Shown one piece after another: positions 9,201-16,361 of a DNA stretch of 64,000 nt. The notes beneath the pieces are model-generated. The model ran no database searches. It was not told the DNA's origin and was given only the letters and a program-made list of their open reading frames with translations. Numbering within the stretch: the first letter of the stretch is position 1; each line of letters opens with the position of its first letter. Both the position numbers and the translations under genes were made by a program. Origin of the DNA: F22 sp963668535 (lineage in GTDB: Bacteria; Bacteroidota; Bacteroidia; Bacteroidales; Bacteroidaceae); the NCBI GenBank assembly GCA_963668535.1, contig OY764867.1, forward strand, positions 992,001-1,056,000, read 5' to 3'.

Positions 9201-9301
9201 TTCTTACCGATTCGGTAGGTTACTACAGAGAATGACAAGTAGAACAAGCATACGAGAGTCAGTGCTATCGCAAAGACTTTTACGAATCCTTTGTTTTGCA
9301 T
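6281..9301 (-). CDS. secDF: Fused protein translocase subunit SecDF
   Basis: A 1006-residue fusion of SecD and SecF, the usual form in Bacteroidota. It pulls translocating proteins through SecYEG using the proton-motive force. An N-terminal membrane segment (about 8-28) precedes the hallmark GLDLKGGM (about 79-86) and a large periplasmic P1 region. That region holds an Ala/Gln/Thr-rich low-complexity insert near 255-300. The SecD membrane bundle spans about 495-640. The SecF half begins near 650 with its own membrane segments and the FTGGRNYKVVF motif. A TATATTTGC element (9349-9357, complement) lies 48 bases upstream, and a strong terminator follows, so it is probably transcribed alone. Confidence 0.96.
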   Translation of the reverse strand: MQNKGFVKVFAIALTLVCLFYLSFSVVTYRIGKKADKYAMVDGSVNQTKREHFIDSISKGTVWLWYDYKSCQKQEINLGLDLKGGMNAILQVEVADVLKQLSEDNQDAGFKKALAEASAEQSHSQEDYVSLFMKHYSQQADKKPLAAIFATAKLRGVVTAKSTDAEIESVLRGRVDDAVNNSFNVLRTRIDRFGVTQPRIQKLENKMGRIMVELPGVKDPERVRKLLQGSANLQFWTTYTQDLQAIAPFVNAAAQIAAEKANQSATTDTAKVEKAEVATDDLKSKLAAETTQDDSAASQVASQDVRVAQTLAIFARQANSGRGPILGYVAKQDTALVMDCFRQSKVAAPKALALHWGVKAEVDRKGNPMGFALYAIKSSKSNRMLPALEGDVVTDARDEFDQRTSEPVVSMTMNTQGAKKWAKVTKDNINKCVAIVLDGTVYSAPNVNTEITGGNSQISGNFTPEEAKDLANVLKSGRMPAPAKIVSDDIVGPSLGAASIQAGFISFVVALVLLMVYMCMMYGLIPGMIANAALILNFFFTLGILASFQAALTMSGIAGMVLTLGMAVDANVLIYERTKEELRGGKGVKLAITDGYKNALSAIFDSNLTSIITGVILFNFGTGPIRGFATTLIIGIICSFFTAVFMTRLVYEHYLGKDKFLNLTFTSSFSKNMMVDSKFNFMGNSKKSFAIFGVLIVIALGFLFTRGMSQSIDFTGGRNYKVVFDEKVVPENIEKLVKVEIQKVAAADENKSADATVSVLALGGDGKTVRVSTNFDIENNSSEADNQMEAILFKALKSKLAPTTTLDDFQNRDTSVGGSIVSSQKVGPTIAEDIKVSAVWSVVLSLLAIALYILFRFRNISYSVGSVLALTSDTLLIMGIYAIGWGWLPFSLEVDQTFIGAILTAIGYSINDKVVIFDRIREFFGLYPNHDRVQIFNDSLNTTLARTISTSVSTLIVLVCIFILGGDSIRSFSFAMILGVVIGTLSSLFLAAPIAYTMQKSMAKKA

Positions 9302-9348
9302 GTTACTAATTTTTATATAATCATTTTATTACTTTACTTCGCTGAGGT

Positions 9349-9357
9349 GCAAATATA
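9349..9357 (-). promoter_or_regulatory. Putative secDF -7 element
   Basis: GCAAATATA on the given strand reads TATATTTGC toward secDF, an exact TAnnTTTG match. No -33 TTTG is visible at 19-21 bases. Confidence 0.55.
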
Positions 9358-9445
9358 GCCTTTTTTTTGTCTCTATCATAAGAAGTAACCGAATAATTAC
9401 CTATTTAAAGGGATTAAGAGACTTTTTGAGGGAGATTATCTGTTA

Positions 9446-10588
9446 TTAGTCATGCAATTGAAACACACATTTTAAAGGATAGTGATCGGAAGTAGAAATA
9501 CTTCTGTCAACCTCTACAGAAAAAGGGGTAATATTTTCATTTACATACACATGATCAATGCGCACATAAAATCGGTGTTTGTTGTACGTTGTCCCTATAC
9601 CATTACCGACAGATTCGTACACATTAGTCAATGATTTTCTCAACTGTCTATTGAGGTATGATAGCGGAGTCGCATTCATATCTCCGCAGACAATGATATG
9701 AGTATATTCTTTTTTAAGACTATCAATTTTTTGTTTCAATAAGTCTACTTGTTTTGCTCTAGTCACACTTGCTTCAGTCAACCTTTGTGGTATTTCATGT
9801 AACTTAGTCATACTTTGTTCATCCCTGTACAAACGAGAAATAGAATCAAAAACAATTCGATTTTCTTTAGTTAATTTATTAGAACACATATGATTGTTAA
9901 TCACCAACACAGTATCTTGATTCGTTTTGCCCATAACAATAACATAACAACGTGTTTCTGGCAAGATATCCTTCTCGGCAAAGTTCCACTTCTTCACAAT
10001 TGGATATCTCGAAAAGAAAGCAAGTCTATTTGTACGAGCAGTATTATCATAATACGGATAATCGGATAAAGCCTTGCGCAAGTCATCAGCTGTAAAATAA
10101 CGCTTATTTTTAGTATATCCTGCTTCTTGTAGACAGATAATATCTTCTCCAGATTTACTTAGATAATCTCCTATAGCATTATGCCCTTTTTTCTTATAAT
10201 TTGTATCAAACCCCATCACATTATAAGTCATCAAACTAAACTGTCTACCTTCATCTAAATTTATAAAACGATGCGATTCTTTTCCAAAATGTATTGGACA
10301 GTATATTCTCAATGCAGGAAAACTTAATACAAGAGCAAGCACAGCCACCCAAGTCACCCTATGCCAAGTCACAATGCCACCAATTAAAACAATGACATTA
10401 AGCAAAACAAACACAGGAAACAAAATACCAACTGCCCCTACATAAGACATAAATTCTGGAGAGATATAGGATGAATAAGCAGTCACCAACAAACCCAATG
10501 CACAAATCACAGCAAAAATAAGCACAATGGTTCGTATAAATCCTAACAGGAAATTTCTAATCATATCTAGTATATTATTGCTTTCCAT
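9446..10588 (-). CDS. Membrane-anchored endonuclease/exonuclease/phosphatase family protein
   Basis: About 380 residues. Three hydrophobic segments cover the first 110 residues. The EEP (DNase I-like) domain follows with its standard motifs: MTYNVMGFD, CLQEAG (metal-binding Glu), GDMNATP (Asp/Asn) and C-terminal SDHYPL (catalytic His). The family includes nucleases and lipid or inositol phosphatases; a membrane-attached form with an exposed EEP domain fits a phosphoesterase of unknown substrate. The start at 10588 (MESNNILDM) overlaps the rhomboid gene end by 14 bases; the ATG at 10564 is equally possible. A farther start at 10648 would place 20 more residues inside the upstream gene. It is the third gene of a rhomboid-rhomboid-EEP operon. 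Confidence 0.85.
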   Translation of the reverse strand: MESNNILDMIRNFLLGFIRTIVLIFAVICALGLLVTAYSSYISPEFMSYVGAVGILFPVFVLLNVIVLIGGIVTWHRVTWVAVLALVLSFPALRIYCPIHFGKESHRFINLDEGRQFSLMTYNVMGFDTNYKKKGHNAIGDYLSKSGEDIICLQEAGYTKNKRYFTADDLRKALSDYPYYDNTARTNRLAFFSRYPIVKKWNFAEKDILPETRCYVIVMGKTNQDTVLVINNHMCSNKLTKENRIVFDSISRLYRDEQSMTKLHEIPQRLTEASVTRAKQVDLLKQKIDSLKKEYTHIIVCGDMNATPLSYLNRQLRKSLTNVYESVGNGIGTTYNKHRFYVRIDHVYVNENITPFSVEVDRSISTSDHYPLKCVFQLHD

Positions 10589-11558
10589 GTCGTTTACTGA
10601 CATCAAAAAGCAGTTGTTTTTCTTTTTTGCTAAGGCTTTCGTATCCACTCTTACGTAGTTTGTCCAAAATGGCGTCTATCTCAGCCTCTTGCACCTTACT
10701 TTGGGCATTATAGTCAACATCTTGCTGATGCTTTCCCCGTCCATTTCCTGCACTATGCGCTTTAGCTCGCCTACCACCACCTTTACTTACTCTCATTTTA
10801 GGTTTGCCAACAGAAGAAAAGCTTCTCCATAAAGACACGAGCCAATCTATACTTGCATTTACCCATTTTGTAATATCTCTACCTTTATTCATGTTTATCG
10901 CAAATAAATATCCCATTAATGCTCCACCTAAATGAGCAATATGCCCTCCTCCATTGCTACCACTTAAGAACAACAAATCAATAACAACCAAACCAATAGC
11001 CAGATATTTCATCTTGACTCGTCCTATGAACAGCAAATTTATTTCAAAATTAGGCATACCAATAGCAGCAGCAATCAACAAAGCGAGTATAGATGCTGAA
11101 GCCCCCACAAGATACTGAATTCCACCTAAATTCGTATAAAATGGCAGTAAATTAGCTGCCAATAAAAACAAGGCTGCCCCACCAAGTCCACCGAGTATAT
11201 AGAGTCCCAACATATGACGCACACTATAACGACGCAAAAAGATATCTCCAAACCAATACAAGGTTAGCATATTGAAAAGGATGTGCGTGATACTTCCTAA
11301 ATCGTGCATAAACATATACGTTAAAAGACTCCATGGACGTACTACGAGCATTCCCAACGAAGAAGGCAACGCTAAAAAGTCAAAAAGACTCGGCCCCACT
11401 ACAACTTGAATCTCTGTACCACGAAAAAACAACGTATAAACTACCTGTAACAAAGCAGTTACAACAAAAACAGCCACATTAACAAAGATAAGCTTAATGG
11501 TCATATTACCATTACGATAACGAGCTATCAACTGAGAAAACAAAGTATTATTTTGCAT
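10575..11558 (-). CDS. Rhomboid-family intramembrane serine protease (second copy)
   Basis: A 327-residue, six-helix rhomboid core with a C-terminal cytoplasmic tail of about 90 residues rich in basic residues. The predicted nucleophile is S154 in VGASAS, where most rhomboids have GxSG, so the residue after Ser is Ala. The catalytic His is H209 in HIAHLGG. Rhomboids cut membrane proteins within or next to the bilayer. The gene lies 23 bases after another rhomboid gene and overlaps the EEP gene. Tandem unequal rhomboids are common in Bacteroidota. The GASA variation may lower or alter activity, which the sequence cannot settle. Confidence 0.88.
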   Translation of the reverse strand: MQNNTLFSQLIARYRNGNMTIKLIFVNVAVFVVTALLQVVYTLFFRGTEIQVVVGPSLFDFLALPSSLGMLVVRPWSLLTYMFMHDLGSITHILFNMLTLYWFGDIFLRRYSVRHMLGLYILGGLGGAALFLLAANLLPFYTNLGGIQYLVGASASILALLIAAAIGMPNFEINLLFIGRVKMKYLAIGLVVIDLLFLSGSNGGGHIAHLGGALMGYLFAINMNKGRDITKWVNASIDWLVSLWRSFSSVGKPKMRVSKGGGRRAKAHSAGNGRGKHQQDVDYNAQSKVQEAEIDAILDKLRKSGYESLSKKEKQLLFDVSKRHGKQ

Positions 11559-11581
11559 ACCTTTTATTTATCATTTATTAT

Positions 11582-12268
11582 CTACCATCCATAACGTTCA
11601 CGGTTCTTTTTTTGACGTTGTGTATATGCCCACCTCCAATAACGAATCAATAAGAATCCAAACAACATACCACCTAAGTGAGCAAAATGGGCCACCATAT
11701 CTCCTTGGTGTTGAGCCAAAGCAAGATACATTTCAAGAGCTATAAAACCAAAGACAGCATATTTTACTCGGATAGGGATAGGCAATGGAAATATAAAAAG
11801 TTGCTGATTAGGCCACATCAAAGCAAAAGCTAAAAGAATACCATAAATAGCACCTGATGCACCAACAGTGTAGCCTGGAAAGATATTCCAATAATACAGT
11901 TCAACAAACTGTACAACTTCTTGTGTTATTGCAGCTCCTACACCACAGACTAAAAAGAAGGTGACAAAACGTTTAGCCCCCCACACATTCTCAACTTGTC
12001 TTCCAAACATCCACAAGGCGTACATATTGAAAAGAATATGCCATATTCCGCCATGTAAAAACATATAAGTAATCGGTTGCCAGAATTTAAAATATGGAGA
12101 AAGCATCAATACGTCTGGCCGATTGGTTGGCACAATGACTGGTGAAAGTCCACCTAGTTCAGTCAGATAGTCTCGTCCAAAAATTGCCGTGGACACAAGT
12201 GACAACAAGTATACCAAGGCACAAATCAAAACAAGAGCACGCGTAGCTGGGGGAGTATTATTCATCAT
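11582..12268 (-). CDS. Rhomboid-family intramembrane serine protease (first copy)
   Basis: A 228-residue compact rhomboid with the canonical GASG motif (nucleophile S138) and catalytic His in HFAHLGG (H197). The oxyanion-region HGGIWHILFNMYALW follows helix 2. It consists essentially of the membrane domain, without the long tail of its neighbour. It is first in the three-gene operon, with TACATTTGT (12344-12352, complement) about 75 bases upstream. Two ATGs at 12268 and 12265 are adjacent; the first is used. Its substrate is unknown. Confidence 0.92.
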   Translation of the reverse strand: MMNNTPPATRALVLICALVYLLSLVSTAIFGRDYLTELGGLSPVIVPTNRPDVLMLSPYFKFWQPITYMFLHGGIWHILFNMYALWMFGRQVENVWGAKRFVTFFLVCGVGAAITQEVVQFVELYYWNIFPGYTVGASGAIYGILLAFALMWPNQQLFIFPLPIPIRVKYAVFGFIALEMYLALAQHQGDMVAHFAHLGGMLFGFLLIRYWRWAYTQRQKKNRERYGW

Positions 12269-12343
12269 ATAATATCTAATCTTTTTGGGGTTTATGAATC
12301 AGCGAGCATATCAATACACTACACAAACATGCTCAATTACTCT

Positions 12344-12352
12344 ACAAATGTA
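12344..12352 (-). promoter_or_regulatory. Putative -7 element of the rhomboid-EEP operon
   Basis: ACAAATGTA reads TACATTTGT on the - strand, an exact TAnnTTTG match ahead of the first rhomboid. No clear -33 element. Confidence 0.5.
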
Positions 12353-12433
12353 GTGAAATTCTCTGTTTTTATGGCGTTTTAGTACACAGAATGCAGTTTT
12401 TTGAATGAAAGAAATCATTTTTTCACCTTTTCG

Positions 12434-12465
12434 TTTGGAATGTAATAAAGAAGAGGTATATTTGT
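12434..12465 (+). promoter_or_regulatory. hup promoter (-33/-7)
   Basis: TTTG at 12434-12437 and TATATTTGT at 12457-12465, separated by exactly 19 bases, match the full Bacteroidota housekeeping promoter. This is the best promoter in the window. It implies a leader of about 80 bases before the HU gene. Confidence 0.8.
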
Positions 12466-12551
12466 AGGAGTGAAGGTGGGATTTAACTATTGTTCCACAC
12501 AGATTCCGTCCAAATCACAATTAAAATATTAACCCTTTAATTATTTCTGTC

Positions 12552-12818
12552 ATGAACAAATCTCAATTGATTTCAGCAGTTGCTGACAAGGCTGGTCTTA
12601 AAAAAGAAGACGCAAAAGTAGCTCTAGAAGCTGTACTTGATTCAATCACTGATGCACTTAAGAATGATGAAAAGATCGCTTTAGTTGGTTTCGGTACTTT
12701 CGCTGTATCTGAGCGTGCTGCTCGTACTGGTATCAACCCTGCTACTAAAGAAAAAATTCAAATTCCTGCAAAGAAGGTGGTTAAATTCAAGCCAGGTTCT
12801 GAACTTCAAGACTTCTAA
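12552..12818 (+). CDS. hup: HU-family DNA-binding protein
   Basis: An 88-residue HU/IHF-type nucleoid protein. It starts MNKSQLISAVADKAG and keeps the GFGTFAVSERAARTGINPAT stretch, containing the DNA-bending beta-arm with its Asn-Pro tip. It ends shortly after the conserved KFKPG. HU dimers bend and compact DNA and assist replication and transcription. It is a single gene, with a near-perfect promoter and a terminator directly downstream, consistent with strong independent expression. Confidence 0.95.
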   Translation: MNKSQLISAVADKAGLKKEDAKVALEAVLDSITDALKNDEKIALVGFGTFAVSERAARTGINPATKEKIQIPAKKVVKFKPGSELQDF

Positions 12819-12849
12819 GATTCATTCTTGAAACATTATACAGACCCTT

Positions 12850-12882
12850 AAGGGCATATCTTTCAACGAAGGATATGTCCTT
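12850..12882 (+). terminator. hup terminator
   Basis: AAGGGCATATC (12850-12860) pairs with GATATGTCCTT (12872-12882), extended inward by further pairs, and is followed by TTCTTGTTTTT. Confidence 0.8.
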
Positions 12883-12939
12883 TCTTGTTTTTATACACAC
12901 ATTATAAAAACAGAAGTGCTGTAAATGAGGAAAAAGCAT

Positions 12940-12948
12940 TATCTTTGT
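12940..12948 (+). promoter_or_regulatory. Putative argS -7 element
   Basis: TATCTTTGT followed by ACCCTGAAA. The same TTTGTACCCT context occurs at the proS promoter (24460). No -33 TTTG is seen. Confidence 0.6.
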
Positions 12949-13015
12949 ACCCTGAAAGATTCGTATGTTTAATAAAACAAGAATAGTATAGATAAAAATA
13001 ATAAATATACAATAT

Positions 13016-14809
13016 ATGAATATCGAACAAACTCTGAATGAAGCTGTCCAAAAAGCCATTGAAGATCTGTATGGCCAGCAAGTAAATGAGGCACAGGTAC
13101 AATTGGGGCAAACTAAACGTGAATTTGAGGGTCATCTGACTCTTGTTGTTTTCCCATTCTTAAAACTTTCTCGCAAAAAGCCAGAAGATACTGCAGTAGA
13201 AATTGGGAACTACCTAGTAAAAAACACAAGTGTAGTAGAAGATTTTAATGTCATCAAAGGGTTCCTCAATCTAACGATCAGTTCATCAGCATGGATTAGT
13301 GTACTTCAAAGTGTACACGACACTCCACGTTATGGTTGTGTAGAGGCCGATGACAACTCCCCACTAGTAATGATTGAGTACTCTTCACCAAATACAAACA
13401 AGCCACTTCACCTAGGTCACGTGCGTAACAACCTATTAGGTCATGCACTTTCAGAAGTAATGGCCGCAAATGGTAATAAGGTTGTCAAAACAAACATTGT
13501 CAACGATCGTGGTATCCACATCTGTAAGTCAATGCTTGCATGGTCAAAATATGGACATAACGAAACACCAGAGACAACAGGCAAGAAGGGCGACCACCTT
13601 GTAGGTGATTATTACGTAGCTTTTGACAAGCACTACAAAGCCGAACTTAAAGAATTAATGGCTCAAGGCATGAGCGAAGAAGAAGCAAGCGCTGCATCTC
13701 CATTAATGCAAGAAGCCCGTGAAATGCTTGTAAAATGGGAAAATAACGATCCTGAAGTTCGTGCATTATGGAAACAAATGAACGAATGGGTGTACCAAGG
13801 ATTTGATGACACATATAAGAAGATGGGGGTTAGTTTTGATAAGATATACTATGAATCAGACACCTATCTTGAAGGAAAAGACAAAGTTATGGAAGGGCTT
13901 GATAAAGGCTTTTTCTTTAAGAAAGAAGATGGTTCAGTGTGGGCCGATCTTGCCAATGAAGGTTTGGATCAAAAATTGCTCCTTCGTGCAGACGGTACAT
14001 CCGTATACATGACTCAAGATATTGGTACTGCCAAACTTCGCTTCGCCGACTACCCGATCGATAAAATGATTTATGTTGTAGGTAATGAACAAAACTATCA
14101 CTTCCAAGTATTATCTATACTATTAGACAAGCTTGGATTCAGTTGGGGTAAGGATTTGGTACACTTCTCTTACGGAATGGTTGAACTTCCAGAAGGAAAA
14201 ATGAAAAGCCGTGAAGGCACTGTAGTGGATGCCGACGACTTGATGGAAGATGTTATCAAAATTGCAAGAGAGGTATGCACAGAGGTAGGTCGTCTAGATG
14301 AATGCAGTACTGAAGAGATTGATGAAATTGCTCGTATAGTAGGCCTAGGTGCTTTGAAATACTTTATCTTAAAAGTAGATGCACGCAAGAATATGACCTT
14401 TAATCCTAAAGAATCTATTGATTTCAACGGCAATACAGGTCCATTTATCCAATACACCTATGCGCGTATACAATCCGTGTTGCGTAAAGCAGCTGAACAA
14501 GGTCTTGAGATTCCAACCACATTGGATACTTCAGTCAAAATTAGCGAAAAAGCTCAACAACTTATTCAAAGTATCACTAAGTTTGCAACAGTAGTTCAAG
14601 ATGCAGGAAAAGATTACAATCCATCTGGTATTGCCAACTATGTGTACGAACTAGTTAAAGAATACAACCAATTTTATCATGATTACAGCATTCTAAAAGA
14701 AGAAGATGAAAGTTTAAAAATGCTCCGTCTTGTGTTATCATTGAATGTTGCCAAAGTAATCAAAACTGGTTTCAGCCTATTGGGCATTGAAGTGCCTAAC
14801 CGCATGTAA
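13016..14809 (+). CDS. argS: Arginyl-tRNA synthetase
   Basis: A 597-residue class Ia synthetase charging tRNA-Arg. An N-terminal Add1-like domain comes first (about 1-100). The HIGH-type signature then appears as HLGH at about 132-135, after SSPNTNKP. The KMSKS-type loop appears as KMKSREGT near 396. The C-terminal anticodon-binding (DALR-like) domain contains FIQYTYARIQSVLRKA and ends at the stop. A TATCTTTGT promoter lies 68 bases upstream. The original intrinsic terminator downstream is split by an inserted IS element, so termination of argS mRNA may now depend on IS sequences. Confidence 0.97.
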   Translation: MNIEQTLNEAVQKAIEDLYGQQVNEAQVQLGQTKREFEGHLTLVVFPFLKLSRKKPEDTAVEIGNYLVKNTSVVEDFNVIKGFLNLTISSSAWISVLQSVHDTPRYGCVEADDNSPLVMIEYSSPNTNKPLHLGHVRNNLLGHALSEVMAANGNKVVKTNIVNDRGIHICKSMLAWSKYGHNETPETTGKKGDHLVGDYYVAFDKHYKAELKELMAQGMSEEEASAASPLMQEAREMLVKWENNDPEVRALWKQMNEWVYQGFDDTYKKMGVSFDKIYYESDTYLEGKDKVMEGLDKGFFFKKEDGSVWADLANEGLDQKLLLRADGTSVYMTQDIGTAKLRFADYPIDKMIYVVGNEQNYHFQVLSILLDKLGFSWGKDLVHFSYGMVELPEGKMKSREGTVVDADDLMEDVIKIAREVCTEVGRLDECSTEEIDEIARIVGLGALKYFILKVDARKNMTFNPKESIDFNGNTGPFIQYTYARIQSVLRKAAEQGLEIPTTLDTSVKISEKAQQLIQSITKFATVVQDAGKDYNPSGIANYVYELVKEYNQFYHDYSILKEEDESLKMLRLVLSLNVAKVIKTGFSLLGIEVPNRM

Positions 14810-14831
14810 TAGACAAGCACTATATAATAAT

Positions 14832-14849
14832 AATAGGGTGTATCAAAAT
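14832..14849. terminator. Left half of the split argS/topA terminator
   Basis: AATAGGGTGTATCAAAA (14832-14848) is the perfect complement of 16315-16331. Removing the IS and one 4-bp AAAT copy restores a 17-bp stem with a TTGA loop between the convergent argS and topA genes. The last four bases (14846-14849, AAAT) form the left copy of the target duplication. Confidence 0.75.
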
Positions 14850-14886
14850 TGAAGTGACCCCGAAAAGTTGGACGTTAAATTAAACG

Positions 14887-15678
14887 TTAATAATTAAGAC
14901 CTCTATAGTATTGAGCTCGGTATTGTACCGGGCTCATTCCTTTTAATCTAAGTTTTATTCTTTTCGTATTATACCAAATTATGTATTCCTTAAGTTCAGC
15001 CTCAAAGCTGTCCATACTATCGAAATGGTTTACATACAACAATTCATTCTTCATCAGTCCAAAGAAGTTCTCCATCATAGAGTTGTCTAAGCAGTTTCCT
15101 TTGCGGGACATACTTTGTACAACACCATTATCATTCAGCATCTTTTGATATTGCGTATGTTGGTAATGCCATCCTTGATCTGAGTGAATCAATAGACCAT
15201 TAAGATTCTTATGCTGTTTAAATGCCTTTTTAAGCATATCCGTAACCATTTTTAGGTTGGGGCTGCGGGTAATTGTATATGTTATTATCTCTCCATTGTA
15301 CATGTCGAGTATTGGAGATATATACAGCTTCTCATCCTTGATGCAGACTTGCGACACATCTGTAGTCCATTTCTGGTTTGGTCTTTCTGCTAAGAAATTT
15401 CTATCAATGATATTTGGTGCAATCTTTCCTGTCTGACCCTTGTAAGAATGATAGTGACGTTTCTTTCGCTTTGCTTTTAGTCCCATTTGAGACATCAGTT
15501 TCTGCACTGTCTTATGATTGATGTTGCAGCCTTCATTGCGCATGGATAAACAGATTCTTCTATACCCATAACGACCTTTGCTGTCATCATATATTGTTTT
15601 AATACGCTTTCTTGTATCATCATAGCCATCACTGTCCTTCAGACGTGATAGATGGTAATAGAATACGGAGCGAGCCAT
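14887..15678 (-). CDS. IS3-family transposase OrfB (DDE integrase core)
   Basis: 263 residues from the ATG at 15678. An HTH_21-type region (KGRYGYRRICLSMRNEG) precedes an rve integrase core. The core has the DDE set: the first Asp in WTTDVSQV, the second in LIHSDQGWHYQ, and the Glu in NSMMENFFGLMKNEL. The frame remains open upstream of the ATG through RDWARTIEELRQEGFFLES, in the -1 phase relative to orfA. The active protein is therefore probably an OrfAB fusion made by -1 slippage on AAAAAAAG at 15791-15798. It catalyses copy-out transposition through a circular intermediate, as known for the family. The triad is complete, so it may be active. Confidence 0.93.
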   Translation of the reverse strand: MARSVFYYHLSRLKDSDGYDDTRKRIKTIYDDSKGRYGYRRICLSMRNEGCNINHKTVQKLMSQMGLKAKRKKRHYHSYKGQTGKIAPNIIDRNFLAERPNQKWTTDVSQVCIKDEKLYISPILDMYNGEIITYTITRSPNLKMVTDMLKKAFKQHKNLNGLLIHSDQGWHYQHTQYQKMLNDNGVVQSMSRKGNCLDNSMMENFFGLMKNELLYVNHFDSMDSFEAELKEYIIWYNTKRIKLRLKGMSPVQYRAQYYRGLNY

Positions 15679-15722
15679 CTTTACCTTCCCGAGAATACTC
15701 TCAAGAAAGAATCCTTCCTGCC

Positions 15723-16262
15723 TTAGTTCTTCGATGGTCCGTGCCCAATCTCGCGTAGTCGGGCTTTCCTTTCTTCTACTAAGGCTCTCACTTTTTTTAG
15801 CAGTGCCACCTCTAAGCGCAAATCCTCGTTTTCTTTCTTGAGTCTTTCCAGCTCAGTCAGTGGCTTTATATTCTTTTTTGGTCTTCCCATACCTGTAGGT
15901 CTGCCACGCTTTTTACATTTACTTAGTGCATCTATGCCCTCTGTGCGCATCGTCTTTAACCATACACTTATCTGTTGAGAACTTGCACCATACTTTAACG
16001 AAGCTGCATGCAAAGTTATATGGTTTTCTTCTATATCAAGAACAATTTTGCGCTTTAATGCATAGTCAGCCCTAATATTAGGCAGTTTTTGCAAGCCTAA
16101 TATTCCTTCTTTTTGATAGCGTGACCATAAGACTTTTAGTCGCTGTTCACCTATTCCGTAGTTCCTATGGATAGAAGAAAAGGATATTCCATCTTCTAAC
16201 ATGTGCATATACCGAAGGCAATCTGATGGGGTATGTTTCTTTCTTGCTTTCTTTTTAATCAT
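15723..16262 (-). CDS. IS3-family OrfA (helix-turn-helix DNA-binding subunit)
   Basis: A 179-residue OrfA with two winged-helix/HTH segments, around residues 10-60 (SDCLRYM...YGIGEQRLK) and 70-115 (HAASLKYGASSQQISVWLK). A basic linker (KKRGRPTGMGRPKK) follows, then a leucine-zipper-like coiled coil (LTELERLKKENEDLRLEVALLKK) that ends at the slippery run. OrfA alone usually limits transposition and recognises element ends. It is identical to the copy at 26.2 kb except for residue 12 (Pro here, Gln there). A hairpin (16267-16300) stands immediately before the ATG. Confidence 0.92.
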   Translation of the reverse strand: MIKKKARKKHTPSDCLRYMHMLEDGISFSSIHRNYGIGEQRLKVLWSRYQKEGILGLQKLPNIRADYALKRKIVLDIEENHITLHAASLKYGASSQQISVWLKTMRTEGIDALSKCKKRGRPTGMGRPKKNIKPLTELERLKKENEDLRLEVALLKKVRALVEERKARLREIGHGPSKN

Positions 16263-16266
16263 AATA

Positions 16267-16300
16267 AACCCCGAAAGTTTTTTGTCTAACTTTCGGGGTT
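16267..16300 (-). terminator. IS end hairpin upstream of orfA (copy 1)
   Basis: AACCCCGAAAGTT (16267-16279) pairs perfectly with 16288-16300 around an 8-base loop. Read on the - strand it lies between the IS tip and the orfA start and is followed by TATTATG. It could stop transcripts entering from outside or mask the orfA ribosome site. Confidence 0.65.
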
Positions 16301-16307
16301 CATATCA

Positions 16308-16331
16308 AAATTGATTTTGATACACCCTATT
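16308..16331. terminator. Right half of the split argS/topA terminator
   Basis: Begins with the AAAT target duplication (16308-16311) and continues with TTTTGATACACCCTATT (16315-16331), the exact complement of 14832-14848, then TTATTG. Confidence 0.75.
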
Positions 16332-16361
16332 TTATTGTAAGTTCTTCAATGACTATATTCT

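Larger units (their letters stand above)
14850..16307 (-). mobile_element. Complete IS3-family insertion sequence (copy 1), 1458 bp
   Basis: The ends are TGAAGTGACCCCGAAAAGTT (left) and, on the - strand, TGATATGAACCCCGAAAGTT (right). These are imperfect inverted repeats starting with TG, as in IS3-family elements. It is flanked by AAAT at 14846-14849 and 16308-16311, a 4-bp target duplication. It carries orfA and orfB on the - strand in overlapping phases with a slippery A7G, the usual IS3 arrangement. It sits at the apex of an inverted repeat that looks like the argS/topA terminator. A second, internally deleted copy lies at 26147-27045. Confidence 0.9.

Noticed and set aside
14836..16327. 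GGGTGTA...TACACCC taken as the true terminal inverted repeat of the IS
   Set aside because: The two copies differ here (TATCAAAA against TACCAA), while the arms within each copy match. IS3-type TG ends and the AAAT duplication fall inside, so the outer repeat is better read as the target palindrome.
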